64,000 bases of DNA from Photorhabdus cinerea (lineage in GTDB: Bacteria > Pseudomonadota > Gammaproteobacteria > Enterobacterales > Enterobacteriaceae). Under the pieces are notes generated by a model that had not been told where the DNA came from, made no database searches, and worked only from the letters and a program-made list of their open reading frames with translations. This document shows, piece by piece, positions 34,883-44,852 of the stretch. How positions within the stretch are numbered: the stretch's first letter is position 1; the number at the start of each line of letters is the position of its first letter. The DNA is taken from positions 62,001-126,000 of the forward strand of contig NZ_PUJW01000012.1 of assembly GCF_011189575.1 (NCBI RefSeq), in the 5' to 3' direction. The position numbers and the translations under genes are program-made.

Positions 34883-37477
34883 GTGGAGAAATTATCTATG
34901 CCATATCATGTTAACTGTCCGGGTTCACAACCACGTTGGCAGAAAAAGTCTTTAGCCCTCTTGTTGCTTCCGTTGATGCTACTATCAGCACCCCTGTACG
35001 CAACCACACCAACAGATCCCCTTTATCCTGTCAACATTCCGGCTGGTTCATTAGGCAATTCTTTATCTCGTTTTGCTGCTCAAACCGGTACAGCGCTCTC
35101 CTTCGATCCGAATTTAACCAACGGGCTAACCGCACCTTCATTGAATGGCAGTTTTACCGCTCATCAAGGTTTAGTACAACTGCTCACCGGCTGTCATTTA
35201 CGCCTGTCCCAGCGTGCCGATGGCAGTTACACGCTGGTAAAAATGGCAGAGAATATAACCAACAATGGTGTCATAGTACTAAACCCTCTTACGGTAGCAG
35301 GCAATCGCGGGTACACGGGAAATGAACCATTGCGTTTCGACAGCACCACCATCAAAGGTAAAGATATCGAAAAATTTGGCGTGATCCATCCCGTTGATAT
35401 TTTTAAGACAACACCTGGAGTATTATCCGGCGAAGCACGCAGTTCAGGCAGCCTGGATGTGAATATTCGGGGCCTGCAAGGACAAGGGCGAGTCTTAACG
35501 ACTGTTGATGGTGCATCTAACCAGACCGCGTTATACCGTGGTTATCAAGGTGTCTCCAACCGTTCCTTTATTGATCCCGATTTCATTGGCCGGGTTGATA
35601 TCAGCAAAGGCCCGACAGGAAAAGGCGGTATGGGAGCTATTGGGGGTGTCGTGGAGATAAAAACCATCGAAGCCAGTGATATCCTGCTTGATGGACAAAA
35701 AGTCGGGCTTCGTCTGAAAGGCAGTCTGCTGAGCAACCATTCTAATCCTGACGATTATCAGCGCAATGACTGGCCTTCCCCAGCAAAAACTTCTTTTTTT
35801 GATGCCAAGAATAGAACCGGGAGTATCGTTTTCGCCGTGGCCGAACCTTCCTATGAATTGCTATTTGGTGCCGCTCAGCGCAAACGTGGCAATTACCATT
35901 CTGGCAAACACGGACCGGGCGCCAAGGAACGTGGGATGCCAGGCTATCTGTGTGAAAGCGATCCACAAGATTGCCACATTCCACAATTCAGTGAACAGAT
36001 GGCAGGTTATTCACTGTATGCAATGGGAGATGCCGTACCCAATACTTCTGAAGATAGCCAATCGTTACTGGGTAAAGGAAAAATCCGTTTTGGTGATGGT
36101 CATGAAATCTCCGCTATCGTGAGTCATTACCAAAATCTCTATGGAGAATCTTATGTTGCAGATATGGCAAACCTCAGCCAAACATTCATGATTTTGGAAC
36201 AGGGGCCACTGACACGCCTCAACATGAACAGACACAGTCTCAATTACAAATGGGAACCGGCATCAAATCCCTGGATTAATTTGGATATAGGTGTGTGGCA
36301 AACACGGGTTAACGACCGTCCCCGGACCTCAAATAATACTCTCGGTGATAAAAAATTCATGCGTACAATAGGGATGAATCTGAATAACACCTCATTATTT
36401 GAACTTTCAAATCAAGATATTGAGTTGAATTACGGCGCCAGTTTTATTCGTGAACGTACTGGCCCAAGCGAAGGAAAGTGGCAATACACAGTTAACCGTG
36501 AAGGGCAGCGTAGGGAAGATCATCTTTTCCTGAATGGAAACTATTCTCCTATTGCACGATTAACTTTAATGGGTGGATGGGAGTACAAATCCTATCGAGT
36601 CGAAGATTACAGCCCGGCTCATTCTGGTAACTCTTGGTTACCGCAACTCACCTCAGGCAAGGTAAATAATAAGCGAGATCATGCCCACGGTTATTGGATC
36701 GGCGCTAAATTTGAGCTTAATCATGCAACAGCACTGCACGCCAAATATGCCTATGCACCACGTTTTCCATCGATGGTTGAAGGTATTCGTGGTTACATGA
36801 TGAATGTTGATGACCATATAAAACCTGAAATCTCAAAAAATATAGAAATCGGGCTGACATCACGCTTCCCGAATGTCATTGCTCAAAATGATAGCTTCGA
36901 TATCAAAATGTCCTACTTTGATAACCGGGTGAAGGACTATATCAACCGGTCATGGATGGATGATTACTGGAGTATGTACATCAGTAATATTAAGGCAGCG
37001 AAATTTGCAGGATTAGAATTAGCAAGTGTTTATCACAGCGATCACTTTGACGCGCGTTTATCCATGAATTACTACACGAACGTCAGATTCTGTACAGAAA
37101 ATGAAGGCTGTGTGGCACGTAGCCTCCCGTCAGATTATGCCACCAACCATATTCCCCCTAAATACGCCGTATCACTCGATCTGACACAGCGATTTTTAAA
37201 CGACCAAATCTCTCTCAATGCAAGAGTCTCCCATTATGGTCAAAGATCGGTGCCAGCAGGAAAACCGGGCCGTGGTTCAGCTACCCTGCTAGCACCTATT
37301 ATTTGGCGACCAGCAACCGTGGCTGATATTTCTCTGACTGCCCGTGTGAATAAGCATGTAGAGTTTGAGTTTGGTGTGGATAACGTCTTTGATAAATATT
37401 ATATCCAGCCTCTCAGCCTGGGCTATATACCATCACCGGGAAGAACATTTCGTGCAGGTATCACAACTTACTTTTAA
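34883..37477 (+). CDS. TonB-dependent outer-membrane receptor with signalling domain, heme/hemoprotein type
   Basis: An 864-residue outer-membrane transporter. Signal peptide at about 1-41 (LALLLLPLMLLSAPLYA). An STN signalling domain follows (IPAGSLGNSLSRFAAQTGTALSFDP..., about 50-120), needed for FecIR-type surface signalling. The plug is at about 150-270 (VDIFKTTPGVLSGEARSSGSLDVNIRGLQGQGRVLTTVDG, VDISKGPTGKGGMGAIGGVVEIKT) and a 22-strand barrel ends in FRAGITTYF. The segment AYAPRFPSMVEGIRGYMM...KPEISKNIEIGL recalls the FRAP/NPNL region of heme and hemoglobin receptors such as HasR. No hemophore gene is next to it, so the ligand is not settled. Confidence 0.88.
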   Translation: MEKLSMPYHVNCPGSQPRWQKKSLALLLLPLMLLSAPLYATTPTDPLYPVNIPAGSLGNSLSRFAAQTGTALSFDPNLTNGLTAPSLNGSFTAHQGLVQLLTGCHLRLSQRADGSYTLVKMAENITNNGVIVLNPLTVAGNRGYTGNEPLRFDSTTIKGKDIEKFGVIHPVDIFKTTPGVLSGEARSSGSLDVNIRGLQGQGRVLTTVDGASNQTALYRGYQGVSNRSFIDPDFIGRVDISKGPTGKGGMGAIGGVVEIKTIEASDILLDGQKVGLRLKGSLLSNHSNPDDYQRNDWPSPAKTSFFDAKNRTGSIVFAVAEPSYELLFGAAQRKRGNYHSGKHGPGAKERGMPGYLCESDPQDCHIPQFSEQMAGYSLYAMGDAVPNTSEDSQSLLGKGKIRFGDGHEISAIVSHYQNLYGESYVADMANLSQTFMILEQGPLTRLNMNRHSLNYKWEPASNPWINLDIGVWQTRVNDRPRTSNNTLGDKKFMRTIGMNLNNTSLFELSNQDIELNYGASFIRERTGPSEGKWQYTVNREGQRREDHLFLNGNYSPIARLTLMGGWEYKSYRVEDYSPAHSGNSWLPQLTSGKVNNKRDHAHGYWIGAKFELNHATALHAKYAYAPRFPSMVEGIRGYMMNVDDHIKPEISKNIEIGLTSRFPNVIAQNDSFDIKMSYFDNRVKDYINRSWMDDYWSMYISNIKAAKFAGLELASVYHSDHFDARLSMNYYTNVRFCTENEGCVARSLPSDYATNHIPPKYAVSLDLTQRFLNDQISLNARVSHYGQRSVPAGKPGRGSATLLAPIIWRPATVADISLTARVNKHVEFEFGVDNVFDKYYIQPLSLGYIPSPGRTFRAGITTYF

Positions 37478-37656
37478 ATCGATTAGTTAAGTAAAAGGCA
37501 TATCACTGAGTTGATATGCCACTTTCCGACAGCACTTCATTCATCCTCGCAAATAAGAAAACATGCTAAAAGTGGGTAATTGTTTTTAATAAATAGTTAG
37601 CCCAATTTCCGTTTTCTATTTTAAGCTTTTATAATTTAATTCCTGAAAAAGTGATC

Positions 37657-38304
37657 TCATTCTTCAATCTTTAAGCCATATGTCTTAAATTTTTCAAGCA
37701 CAATCGCTATTTCCTCTTGACTCAGAACAGGGACTGGATTTTGGATCGCCAGGGTTTGTAAATACAGATGAGCGAGTACTTCAACTTCATGCGCGAGCCA
37801 CAATGCTTTTTGTAGATTAGCCTCACAAGCAATCATCCCATGGTGCTGTAATAAAATGGCTTTTCTATTTTTAAATCCATCAAACACATAGTCGGAGAGT
37901 TGTTTGGTGCCAAATGTTGCATAAGGTACACAGGGAATAGAGTCTCCTCCCGCCGCTGCAATCATATAATGAATAGCCGGGATCGATTTATTTAATATAG
38001 AAACCGCGACGCAATGAATTGCATGATTATGGATAACTGCATTTGCATCGGGTCTGGCATAATAGACCGCCTGATGAAAACGCCATTCACTAGAGGGGAT
38101 CTTATGATCCTCATGCTGACCATTTTCATCTACATAGACAATATGTGCTTCAGTCAATTGTTCATAAGGTATCCCTGTTGGGGTAATTAACATTCCATTT
38201 TTATAACGGACACTGACGTTACCGGCAGTGCCTTGATTCAACCCGAGTCGGGTCATTTCTAAGCATGTATCAATAACTTCACGAGATAATGTATTTCTTT
38301 CCAT
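37657..38304 (-). CDS. fucA: FucA, L-fuculose-1-phosphate aldolase
   Basis: A zinc class II aldolase that cleaves L-fuculose-1-phosphate into dihydroxyacetone phosphate and L-lactaldehyde. The 215-residue product equals E. coli FucA in length and shows GLNQGTAGNVSVRY, ITPTGIPYEQL, PSSEWRFHQAVY with the catalytic Glu73, VIHNHAIHC (zinc ligands His92, His94) and LLQHHGMIACE (His155). Divergent from fucP across a CRP-rich spacer. E. coli fucO, which reduces the lactaldehyde, is not adjacent. Confidence 0.97.
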   Translation of the reverse strand: MERNTLSREVIDTCLEMTRLGLNQGTAGNVSVRYKNGMLITPTGIPYEQLTEAHIVYVDENGQHEDHKIPSSEWRFHQAVYYARPDANAVIHNHAIHCVAVSILNKSIPAIHYMIAAAGGDSIPCVPYATFGTKQLSDYVFDGFKNRKAILLQHHGMIACEANLQKALWLAHEVEVLAHLYLQTLAIQNPVPVLSQEEIAIVLEKFKTYGLKIEE

Positions 38305-38735
38305 TATTATTTACCTTATCTAAATTCTAAAGATGAAATCCACTCTTTATTTTTTGTAGCGCTTTGTTGTTTTCAAATAAACATTTGAGTTAATTTTTGT
38401 GATTAAGCTCAAATGTTTTTACCACTTTTTTTGTTTTGAAAATATCTGTATTTATTTTTTTATTCCGTATTTTTCATTTCTCACTCAAACAGTCATTTAT
38501 TAGCTTTATTGACCGTTTTTTTATAAAAAAAATCATACGGTCATGTTTATGATCAGATTAAATAAAAAGAAAAGATAAACGAGCATATGTAATAGGTTTA
38601 TTTCAGTGATTAAGTTCACAGTTTAGCAGCATTAATAAATAAATGTGACTTAGATCATTTTCTCATCTCATAGATGACTAAAAATACTACTACTTCTGGA
38701 AGACTTACAATATCAGCTGTAATATAGAGGGTAAT
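38305..38735. promoter_or_regulatory. fucA / fucP divergent control region
   Basis: 431 bp, no gene. Three CRP-like sites fit TGTGA-N6-TCACA: 38398-38413 (TGTGA ttaagc TCAAA), 38605-38620 (AGTGA ttaagt TCACA) and 38644-38659 (TGTGA cttaga TCATT). A perfect inverted repeat ACATTTGAG (38381-38389) and CTCAAATGT (38408-38416) surrounds the first site and could be a FucR operator. The fit with a cAMP-controlled, fucose-induced divergent pair is good. Confidence 0.7.
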
Positions 38736-40046
38736 ATGGATAACATATCGATACAATCAAATATAGCTAGAGATAAGAAAAAAAACAGAGGTTATTTAAT
38801 TCCTTTTGCTATTTTGTGTTCTCTCTTTTTTTTATGGGCGGTGGCAAATAATTTAAACGATATATTACTACCTCAGTTTCAAAAAGCTTTTACCTTAACA
38901 AATTTCCAGGCGGGATTAATCCAATCGGCATTTTATTTTGGTTATTTTATTATTCCTGTTCCTGCGGGCATATTAATGAAGAAGTTAAGTTACAAAGCGG
39001 GGATAATGACTGGATTATTGTTTTATATTGCGGGTGCTGCTCTTTTTTGGCCTGCGGCAGAAGCGATGAATTATACACTATTCCTATTTGGGCTTTTTAT
39101 TATTGCCGCTGGGTTAGGCTGCTTAGAAACAGCGGCTAACCCTTTCGTCACCGTCTTAGGACCTGAAGAAACGGGGCATTTTCGAATTAATCTGGCACAA
39201 ACGTTTAATTCATTTGGGGCAATTATCGCCGTTATTTTTGGCCAAGGCTTGATTTTATCTCACGTTCCCCATTTACCCCAAGAAACACTTGATAAAATGA
39301 CCGTCAAGCAGCTTGATGCCTATAACCACAGCCTCGTTTTGGCGGTACAGTCCCCTTACATGATTATCGTTGCCGTCGTTTTAGTCATTGCTTTCTTAGT
39401 TTTATTTACCAAATTTCCGGTAATACAAAGTGATGCACATGACAATAACAGCTCATTCTTTGAGTCTTTGGGACGTATCATCAAAATCAAGCACTGGCGC
39501 TGGGCTGTATTGGCCCAATTTTGCTATATCGGGGCACAAACAGCTTGCTGGAGTTACCTTATACGTTATGCCATTGATGAAATTCCGGGTATGACTCCAG
39601 GGTACGCCGCCAATTACCTGACAGCAACAATGGTATTTTTCTTTATTGGTCGATCAAGTGGTACTTGGTTAATTAAGCGGTTCGCTCCAGAAAAAGTACT
39701 GGCTTGTTATGCCTCGATATCCATGATCCTTTGCATTATTTCTGCGTTCGCAGGGGGATACGTCGGCTTAATTGCATTGACCATTTGTAGCCTGTTTATG
39801 TCTATTCAATATCCAACTATCTTCTCATTAGGCATTAAAGGATTAGGTCAAGATACCAAATATGGCTCTTCATTGATTGTAATGACAATTGTTGGCGGTG
39901 GCATCGTGACGCCTATTATGGGATTTGTCAGTGATGCTGTAGGCCACGTTCCAACTGCTGAGCTCGTCCCCGTCCTCTGTTTTGCTGTGATCTTGATTTT
40001 CGCAAAATTCCGCGCAAATACGGTGACCAGTAATTCGTTTAATTAA
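38736..40046 (+). CDS. fucP: FucP, L-fucose:H+ symporter
   Basis: A 12-helix MFS symporter of 436 residues that imports L-fucose. Family features: LIPFAILCSLFFLWAVANNLNDILLPQFQKAFTLTNFQAGLIQSAFYFGYF, with the conserved Asn-Asp (NNLND; Asp46 in E. coli is essential), then GCLETAANPFVTVLGPEETGHFRINLAQTFNSFGA with the Glu135 equivalent. First gene of fucPIK; fucI follows after 38 nt. Confidence 0.96.
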   Translation: MDNISIQSNIARDKKKNRGYLIPFAILCSLFFLWAVANNLNDILLPQFQKAFTLTNFQAGLIQSAFYFGYFIIPVPAGILMKKLSYKAGIMTGLLFYIAGAALFWPAAEAMNYTLFLFGLFIIAAGLGCLETAANPFVTVLGPEETGHFRINLAQTFNSFGAIIAVIFGQGLILSHVPHLPQETLDKMTVKQLDAYNHSLVLAVQSPYMIIVAVVLVIAFLVLFTKFPVIQSDAHDNNSSFFESLGRIIKIKHWRWAVLAQFCYIGAQTACWSYLIRYAIDEIPGMTPGYAANYLTATMVFFFIGRSSGTWLIKRFAPEKVLACYASISMILCIISAFAGGYVGLIALTICSLFMSIQYPTIFSLGIKGLGQDTKYGSSLIVMTIVGGGIVTPIMGFVSDAVGHVPTAELVPVLCFAVILIFAKFRANTVTSNSFN

Positions 40047-40084
40047 AGAGGCAAATAACAACTTTATTTAGATGAGGAAATAAC

Positions 40085-41863
40085 ATGAAAAAGCATATAA
40101 ATTTACCCAAGATTGGTATTCGCCCAGTTATTGATGGCCGTCGTATGGGGGTGCGTGAATCACTCGAAGAGCAAACCATGAATATGGCAAAAGCGACAGC
40201 TAATTTATTGACTAAACATATTTGCCATGTTTGTGGTACCCCTGTTGAATGCGTTATTGCAGATTCGTGTATTTCCGGTCTTGCTGAATCTGCAATTTGT
40301 GATGAAAAATTCAGCACATTAAATGTTGGTCTGACAATCACTGTCACACCGTGTTGGTGTTATGGCAGTGAAACATTAGATATGGACCCAGCAAGACCTA
40401 AAGCTATTTGGGGTTTTAATGGGACTGAACGTCCAGGTGCAGTCTACCTCGCAGCAGCTTTAGCCGCTTACGCGCAAAAAGGTATCCCCGCTTTTTCTAT
40501 ATACGGACATGAAGTTCAAGATGCGGATGACACTCGTATTCCTGATGATGTCAAAGAAAAATTGCTACGATTTGCACGTGCTGGATTGGCAGTTGCCAGT
40601 ATGAAAGGCAAAACTTACCTTGCTGTTGGTGGCGTATCAATGGGGATTGCTGGCTCAATTGTTGATCATAACTTTTTTGAATCTTGGCTTGGTATGAAAG
40701 TCCAATCAGTTGATATGACTGAATTACGCCGTCGTATTGATAAGCAAATATACGATGAAGAGGAACTTAAGCTCGCTTTATCTTGGGCAGATAAATATTT
40801 TCAATATGGTGAAGATACGAATGCCGAACAATATCGCCGTTCACCAGAAAGTCGTCGTCAAATTCTGCGCGAAAGTTTACTCATGGCTATCTGTATTCGT
40901 GACATGATGCAGGGAAATCCAAAACTGAAAGTAAAAGGGTATAGAGAAGAAGCACTCGGCTACAACGCCATTGTCGCAGGTTTCCAGGGACAACGTCATT
41001 GGACAGACCAATATCCTAATGGTGATACAGCAGAAGCGATTTTAAATAGTTCATTCGATTGGAACGGTATCCGCCAGCCATTTACGATTGCAACAGAAAA
41101 CGACAGTCTAAATGGCGTTGCGATGCTATTTGGTCATATGTTAACAGGTACAGCACAGATTTTTGCTGATGTCCGAACTTTCTGGTCTCCAGAATCTGTT
41201 GAACGTGTCACGGGCCAAAAACTTACGGGACAGGCGGAAAATGGGGTGATCCATCTCATTAATTCAGGCTCTGCAACGTTAGATGGGACCTGTTGTCAAA
41301 AAGACGATCAAGGTCACCCTACGATGAAACCTCACTGGGAAATTACCGACGAGGAAGTAAATGCCTGTCTGGCTGCAACACGATGGTATCCGGCAATCCA
41401 TGAATATTTCAGAGGTGGTGGATTCTCCTCTAAATTCTTAACGAAAGGAGGTATTCCTTTCACCATGAGTCGTATCAATATTATTAAAACCCTTGGCCCC
41501 GTCCTACAAATAGCTGAAGGTTGGAGTGCAGAACTGCCGAAAGATATTCATGATGTTCTGGACAAACGGACAAATGAAACCTGGCCAACAACCTGGTTTG
41601 TTCCGCGTTTAACCGGCAAAGGTGCCTTTAAGGACGTGTACTCCGTTATGGCAAATTGGGGGGCTAATCACGGTGTACTTTCTATTGGTCATGTTGGCGC
41701 AGACTTCATTACATTAGCTGCAATGCTAAGAATCCCAGTTTGTATGCATAACGTGGATGAGAAAGCAATTTATCGTCCTTCTTCATGGCGGGCGCATGGT
41801 ATGGACCCTGAAGGTTCAGATTACCGAGCCTGCCAAAACTATGGGCCTCTCTATAAGCAATAA
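40085..41863 (+). CDS. fucI: FucI, L-fucose isomerase
   Basis: A Mn2+-dependent isomerase that converts L-fucose to L-fuculose (and D-arabinose to ribulose). 592 residues, as in E. coli (591). Features: PKIGIRPVIDGRRMGVRESLEEQTMNMAK, VGGVSMGIAGSIVD, the metal ligands Glu (near 337, in TENDSLNG), Asp (near 361, FADVRTFW) and His (near 528, SIGHVGADF). Intact and in operon order. Confidence 0.97.
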   Translation: MKKHINLPKIGIRPVIDGRRMGVRESLEEQTMNMAKATANLLTKHICHVCGTPVECVIADSCISGLAESAICDEKFSTLNVGLTITVTPCWCYGSETLDMDPARPKAIWGFNGTERPGAVYLAAALAAYAQKGIPAFSIYGHEVQDADDTRIPDDVKEKLLRFARAGLAVASMKGKTYLAVGGVSMGIAGSIVDHNFFESWLGMKVQSVDMTELRRRIDKQIYDEEELKLALSWADKYFQYGEDTNAEQYRRSPESRRQILRESLLMAICIRDMMQGNPKLKVKGYREEALGYNAIVAGFQGQRHWTDQYPNGDTAEAILNSSFDWNGIRQPFTIATENDSLNGVAMLFGHMLTGTAQIFADVRTFWSPESVERVTGQKLTGQAENGVIHLINSGSATLDGTCCQKDDQGHPTMKPHWEITDEEVNACLAATRWYPAIHEYFRGGGFSSKFLTKGGIPFTMSRINIIKTLGPVLQIAEGWSAELPKDIHDVLDKRTNETWPTTWFVPRLTGKGAFKDVYSVMANWGANHGVLSIGHVGADFITLAAMLRIPVCMHNVDEKAIYRPSSWRAHGMDPEGSDYRACQNYGPLYKQ

Positions 41864-41898
41864 TCGCTGCCGGCGGTACAAATTGTGCCGCCGCTATC

Positions 41899-43359
41899 AT
41901 GACAGGAGATCATATGACTCAAGATGTCATTTTAGTCTTGGATTGTGGGGCCACGAATGTGCGGGCTATTGCAATTGATTCACAGGGTAATGTGATTGCA
42001 AAAGAATCAACACTAAATACCAGTGAGCCTGATAAGACCAATCCTCACTGGCATATATGGTCACTGGATGCCATTTTAGAGCGGTTAGTAGGCTGTTGTC
42101 GTGTAATTATCCCTAAATTATCAGGTCACAAGATACACGCAATAACAGTGACGACTTTTGGTGTTGACGGAACACTGGTCGATGCAAAGGGTAACCTACT
42201 TTATCCAATTATTAGTTGGAAATGTCCACGAACAACTCCTATTGTTGAAAATATTGATCGTTACTTCTCTGCTGAGCAATTACAAACGATATCCGGTGTC
42301 GGGCAATTTAATTTTAATACGCTTTATAAGTTAATCTGGTTAAAGGAAAATTATCCCACCCTTTTTGATAAAGCCCATGCTTGGTTGTTTATTTCCTCTT
42401 TAATCAATTATCGATTAACAGGAGTGATGTCAACTGACAGAACCATGGCTGGAACCAGCCAGTTGCTCAATATTCACCATGAGCAGTTTAGTGAAGCAAT
42501 ATTAGATGCTATTTCTATTTCAGAAAATTTATTTCCTAAGCTCGTTTCTGCCAGCGAACAAATTGGCATTTTGGCACCAGAAGCAGCCAAAAAATTAAAC
42601 TTACCTCTAGGAATTCCGGTTATTTCCTCTGGACATGATACACAATTTGCTTTATTTGGTTCAGGCACAGGTTTGAATCAACCCATCTTATCTTCGGGCA
42701 CCTGGGAAATCCTGATGGTACGCACCCCTTATGTGAATACTCGTATTTTACCTCATTACTCTGGCTCTACCTGTGAATTGGACGCGAAGGAAGGACTCTT
42801 TAACCCAGGATTGCAATGGCTGGCTTCCGGGGTACTTGAATGGATACGACTGCTTTTCTGGAAAGACATTCCTCCTTCGGAAGCCTATCGCCAAATGATC
42901 CATGAAGCTTCATCTGTTCCTCCTGGTTCTAATAACTTAAGAATGAATTGCCGTTTATTAACCTCCAGAGCGGGATGGTGTGGAACAACGTTGAATACTG
43001 AGCGCCGTCATTTTTATCGTGCTGCATTAGAAGCTTTGGGGTATCAGTTAAAACAAAATCTGTCTCTTTTAGAGAAAATAAGCGGGTTTCATGCTAAAGA
43101 ATTAGTGCTAGTAGGTGGAGGTAGCCGCAATCATCTCTGGAATCAAATAAAAGCAGATATTCTAAACCTGCCAATAAAAGTACTTAATGAAGCAGAAACG
43201 ACTGTGCTCGGCGCTTCTTTCTTTGCCTGGGCTGGTGCAGGTTGCTATAAATCGCCTGAAAAAGCCCGTGAACAGTTTTCTTATCACTATGAACTTTATA
43301 CACCCGGTGAACACCAGAAAACTTATGATTCATTAGCCCAGGATTCTATACAGGAGTAA
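41899..43359 (+). CDS. fucK: FucK, L-fuculokinase
   Basis: An FGGY-family kinase that phosphorylates L-fuculose to fuculose-1-phosphate. The 486-residue product has the phosphate-1 loop LVLDCGATNVRAIAIDSQG, the substrate Asp in VTTFGVDGTLVD, ISSGHDTQFALFGSGTGLNQPILSSGTWEI, and the C-terminal FGGY-type Gly-rich VLVGGGSRNHLWNQIKADIL. The ATG at 41914 (MTQDVILVL), aligned with GGAGATCAT upstream, is an alternative start; the listed start adds five residues. Ends the fucPIK unit; fucU is absent. Confidence 0.95.
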   Translation: MTGDHMTQDVILVLDCGATNVRAIAIDSQGNVIAKESTLNTSEPDKTNPHWHIWSLDAILERLVGCCRVIIPKLSGHKIHAITVTTFGVDGTLVDAKGNLLYPIISWKCPRTTPIVENIDRYFSAEQLQTISGVGQFNFNTLYKLIWLKENYPTLFDKAHAWLFISSLINYRLTGVMSTDRTMAGTSQLLNIHHEQFSEAILDAISISENLFPKLVSASEQIGILAPEAAKKLNLPLGIPVISSGHDTQFALFGSGTGLNQPILSSGTWEILMVRTPYVNTRILPHYSGSTCELDAKEGLFNPGLQWLASGVLEWIRLLFWKDIPPSEAYRQMIHEASSVPPGSNNLRMNCRLLTSRAGWCGTTLNTERRHFYRAALEALGYQLKQNLSLLEKISGFHAKELVLVGGGSRNHLWNQIKADILNLPIKVLNEAETTVLGASFFAWAGAGCYKSPEKAREQFSYHYELYTPGEHQKTYDSLAQDSIQE

Positions 43360-43571
43360 ATAATTCTACGTTAAAAACAATCTTCCTATTTATTTAACTT
43401 CTCCGTCTCTTGGAAAAATAGTGTCTGAGATGGGAAATGGTCACTTTTTTGCTATCATTGTCATAGGGAAAACGGCTAATTATGGAAATATATTGCTAAA
43501 AAGGCATGGTTTCTTAATTCTGAATTGGGAGAAATAATCCTATTTCGTCATGATATAAAAGAGATTCCCCT

Positions 43572-44273
43572 ATGAAAAACAAGCGCCATCAAAAAATTAT
43601 GGATCTTCTTCATCAACATGAATCATTGACAACGACTGAACTTTCCGAAGTTTTACAAGTCAGTAGAGAAACAATACGTCGAGATCTGCGATTTCTTCAG
43701 GAGCATGGAAGTCTCCTTCGTTTACATGGAAGAGCAAAAAGCTTAAACAGAGAAACGCAAGATAATGGAGATTCCTTTAACACTCGGGTTAAAAGCCATT
43801 TTTCAAGTAAATCGCTTATTGCTCAGCAAGCCGTGACGTGGATAAGCGAAGGAATGATCATTGCACTTGATGCAAGTTCAACATGTTGGTATTTAGCAAA
43901 ACAACTTCCTGATATTAATATCACTGTTTTTACGAATAGCATTCGTATTTGTCATGAATTATCAAAGAGAAAAAATATTCAATTAATCAGTTCAGGGGGA
44001 GTTCTCCATCGTAAATATGCTTGTTACATTAGTTCATCGATTATTGCACAATTAAAAAATTTAGACATCGATCTCTTCATTTTTTCCTGTGACGGCATTG
44101 ATGCAAATGGCGATTTATGGGATTCGAATATTGATAACGCAGCATTCAAAGAGATTCTTATAAAACGAGCATTACAATCAATTTTATTAATTGATAAAAG
44201 CAAAATTAACCGAAAAAGTGAAATTAAAATAGAAAATCATGGAAATATCACTGATATAATATCGAATGACTAG
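43572..44273 (+). CDS. fucR: FucR, DeoR-family regulator of the fucose genes
   Basis: A 233-residue regulator. The N-terminal DeoR helix-turn-helix is at about 1-57 (QKIMDLLHQHESLTTTELSEVLQVSRETIRRDLRFLQEHGSLLRLHGRAK). A C-terminal sugar-phosphate isomerase-like sensor follows (ALDASSTCWYLAKQLPDINITVFTNSIRICHEL, LFIFSCDGIDANGDLWDSN, ILLIDKSK). It is collinear with E. coli FucR, which activates the fuc regulon when bound to fuculose-1-phosphate. It lies 212 nt after fucK with its own leader. Confidence 0.93.
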   Translation: MKNKRHQKIMDLLHQHESLTTTELSEVLQVSRETIRRDLRFLQEHGSLLRLHGRAKSLNRETQDNGDSFNTRVKSHFSSKSLIAQQAVTWISEGMIIALDASSTCWYLAKQLPDINITVFTNSIRICHELSKRKNIQLISSGGVLHRKYACYISSSIIAQLKNLDIDLFIFSCDGIDANGDLWDSNIDNAAFKEILIKRALQSILLIDKSKINRKSEIKIENHGNITDIISND

Positions 44274-44693
44274 ATGGTAGTTGTTAACTATTATAATCCT
44301 TCCTGATACTGGCCTCTATAGGCTTTCATAGCTAATAAATTTCAAAATCAAAGCCAAACTTACAAATTAACGCCAGATTCCATCTCTATAAGTTTATAGA
44401 ACACACAAGTCATTAGTTTATTTAAGTTGTTATGAGCAAACCATTAGTGAATATGATTGAAAATAAACTCACTAAATCATTCCATTTTTCCATTAACAGT
44501 TTTCATCTTCATTGACCACTTCCTATACCTGACAACGCTTAGTTCACATTGAAACAGAATAATTATATTTATTTGACGCTCTACTGATTAGAAATTAGCA
44601 TCAAATAATATATTAGTTTAACAAATAAATTATCTTGCGTATTAAATGGTTATTTAGTGAATCTGAAAGATTATTTCTAAAGAGGATATATAT
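44274..44693. other. Intergenic region fucR to lectin remnant
   Basis: 420 bp, AT-rich, no gene. The last 55 bp (ATTAAATGGTTATTTAGTGAAT..., TTATTTCTAAAGAGGATATATAT) is a copy of the leader found before both intact lectin genes. Confidence 0.5.
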
Positions 44694-44852
44694 ATGCAAG
44701 AACAATCTATTAATACATCAAATCCAGGTAGTACTGAGCTATCTGTTGTAGATCAGGCAGCAACCGAAAACGCAGCCATCGCGGTGTCTGGAACTGTCTC
44801 AGTGACTAAATATGTCTGGAAAATAATTTCAAACAAAGCCTCCATTTTATAG
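44694..44852 (+). pseudogene. Lectin gene remnant: N-terminus fused to 3' flank, propeller deleted
   Basis: A 52-codon frame begins MQEQSINTSNPGSTELSVVDQAATENAAIAVSGTVSV, clearly homologous to the first 36-40 residues of the two lectins downstream (SNPDN...ENAAIALS.IVSV). It then runs directly into TKYVWKIISNKASIL-stop. That second part matches, at DNA level, the region about 220 bp after the stop of the second lectin (AAATATACTTGGAAAAAAATCTCAAACA, near 48191). One deletion therefore removed all seven blades plus the 3' flank start. The leader and ribosome binding site (AGAGGA) are intact, so a short peptide could still be made. Confidence 0.82.
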
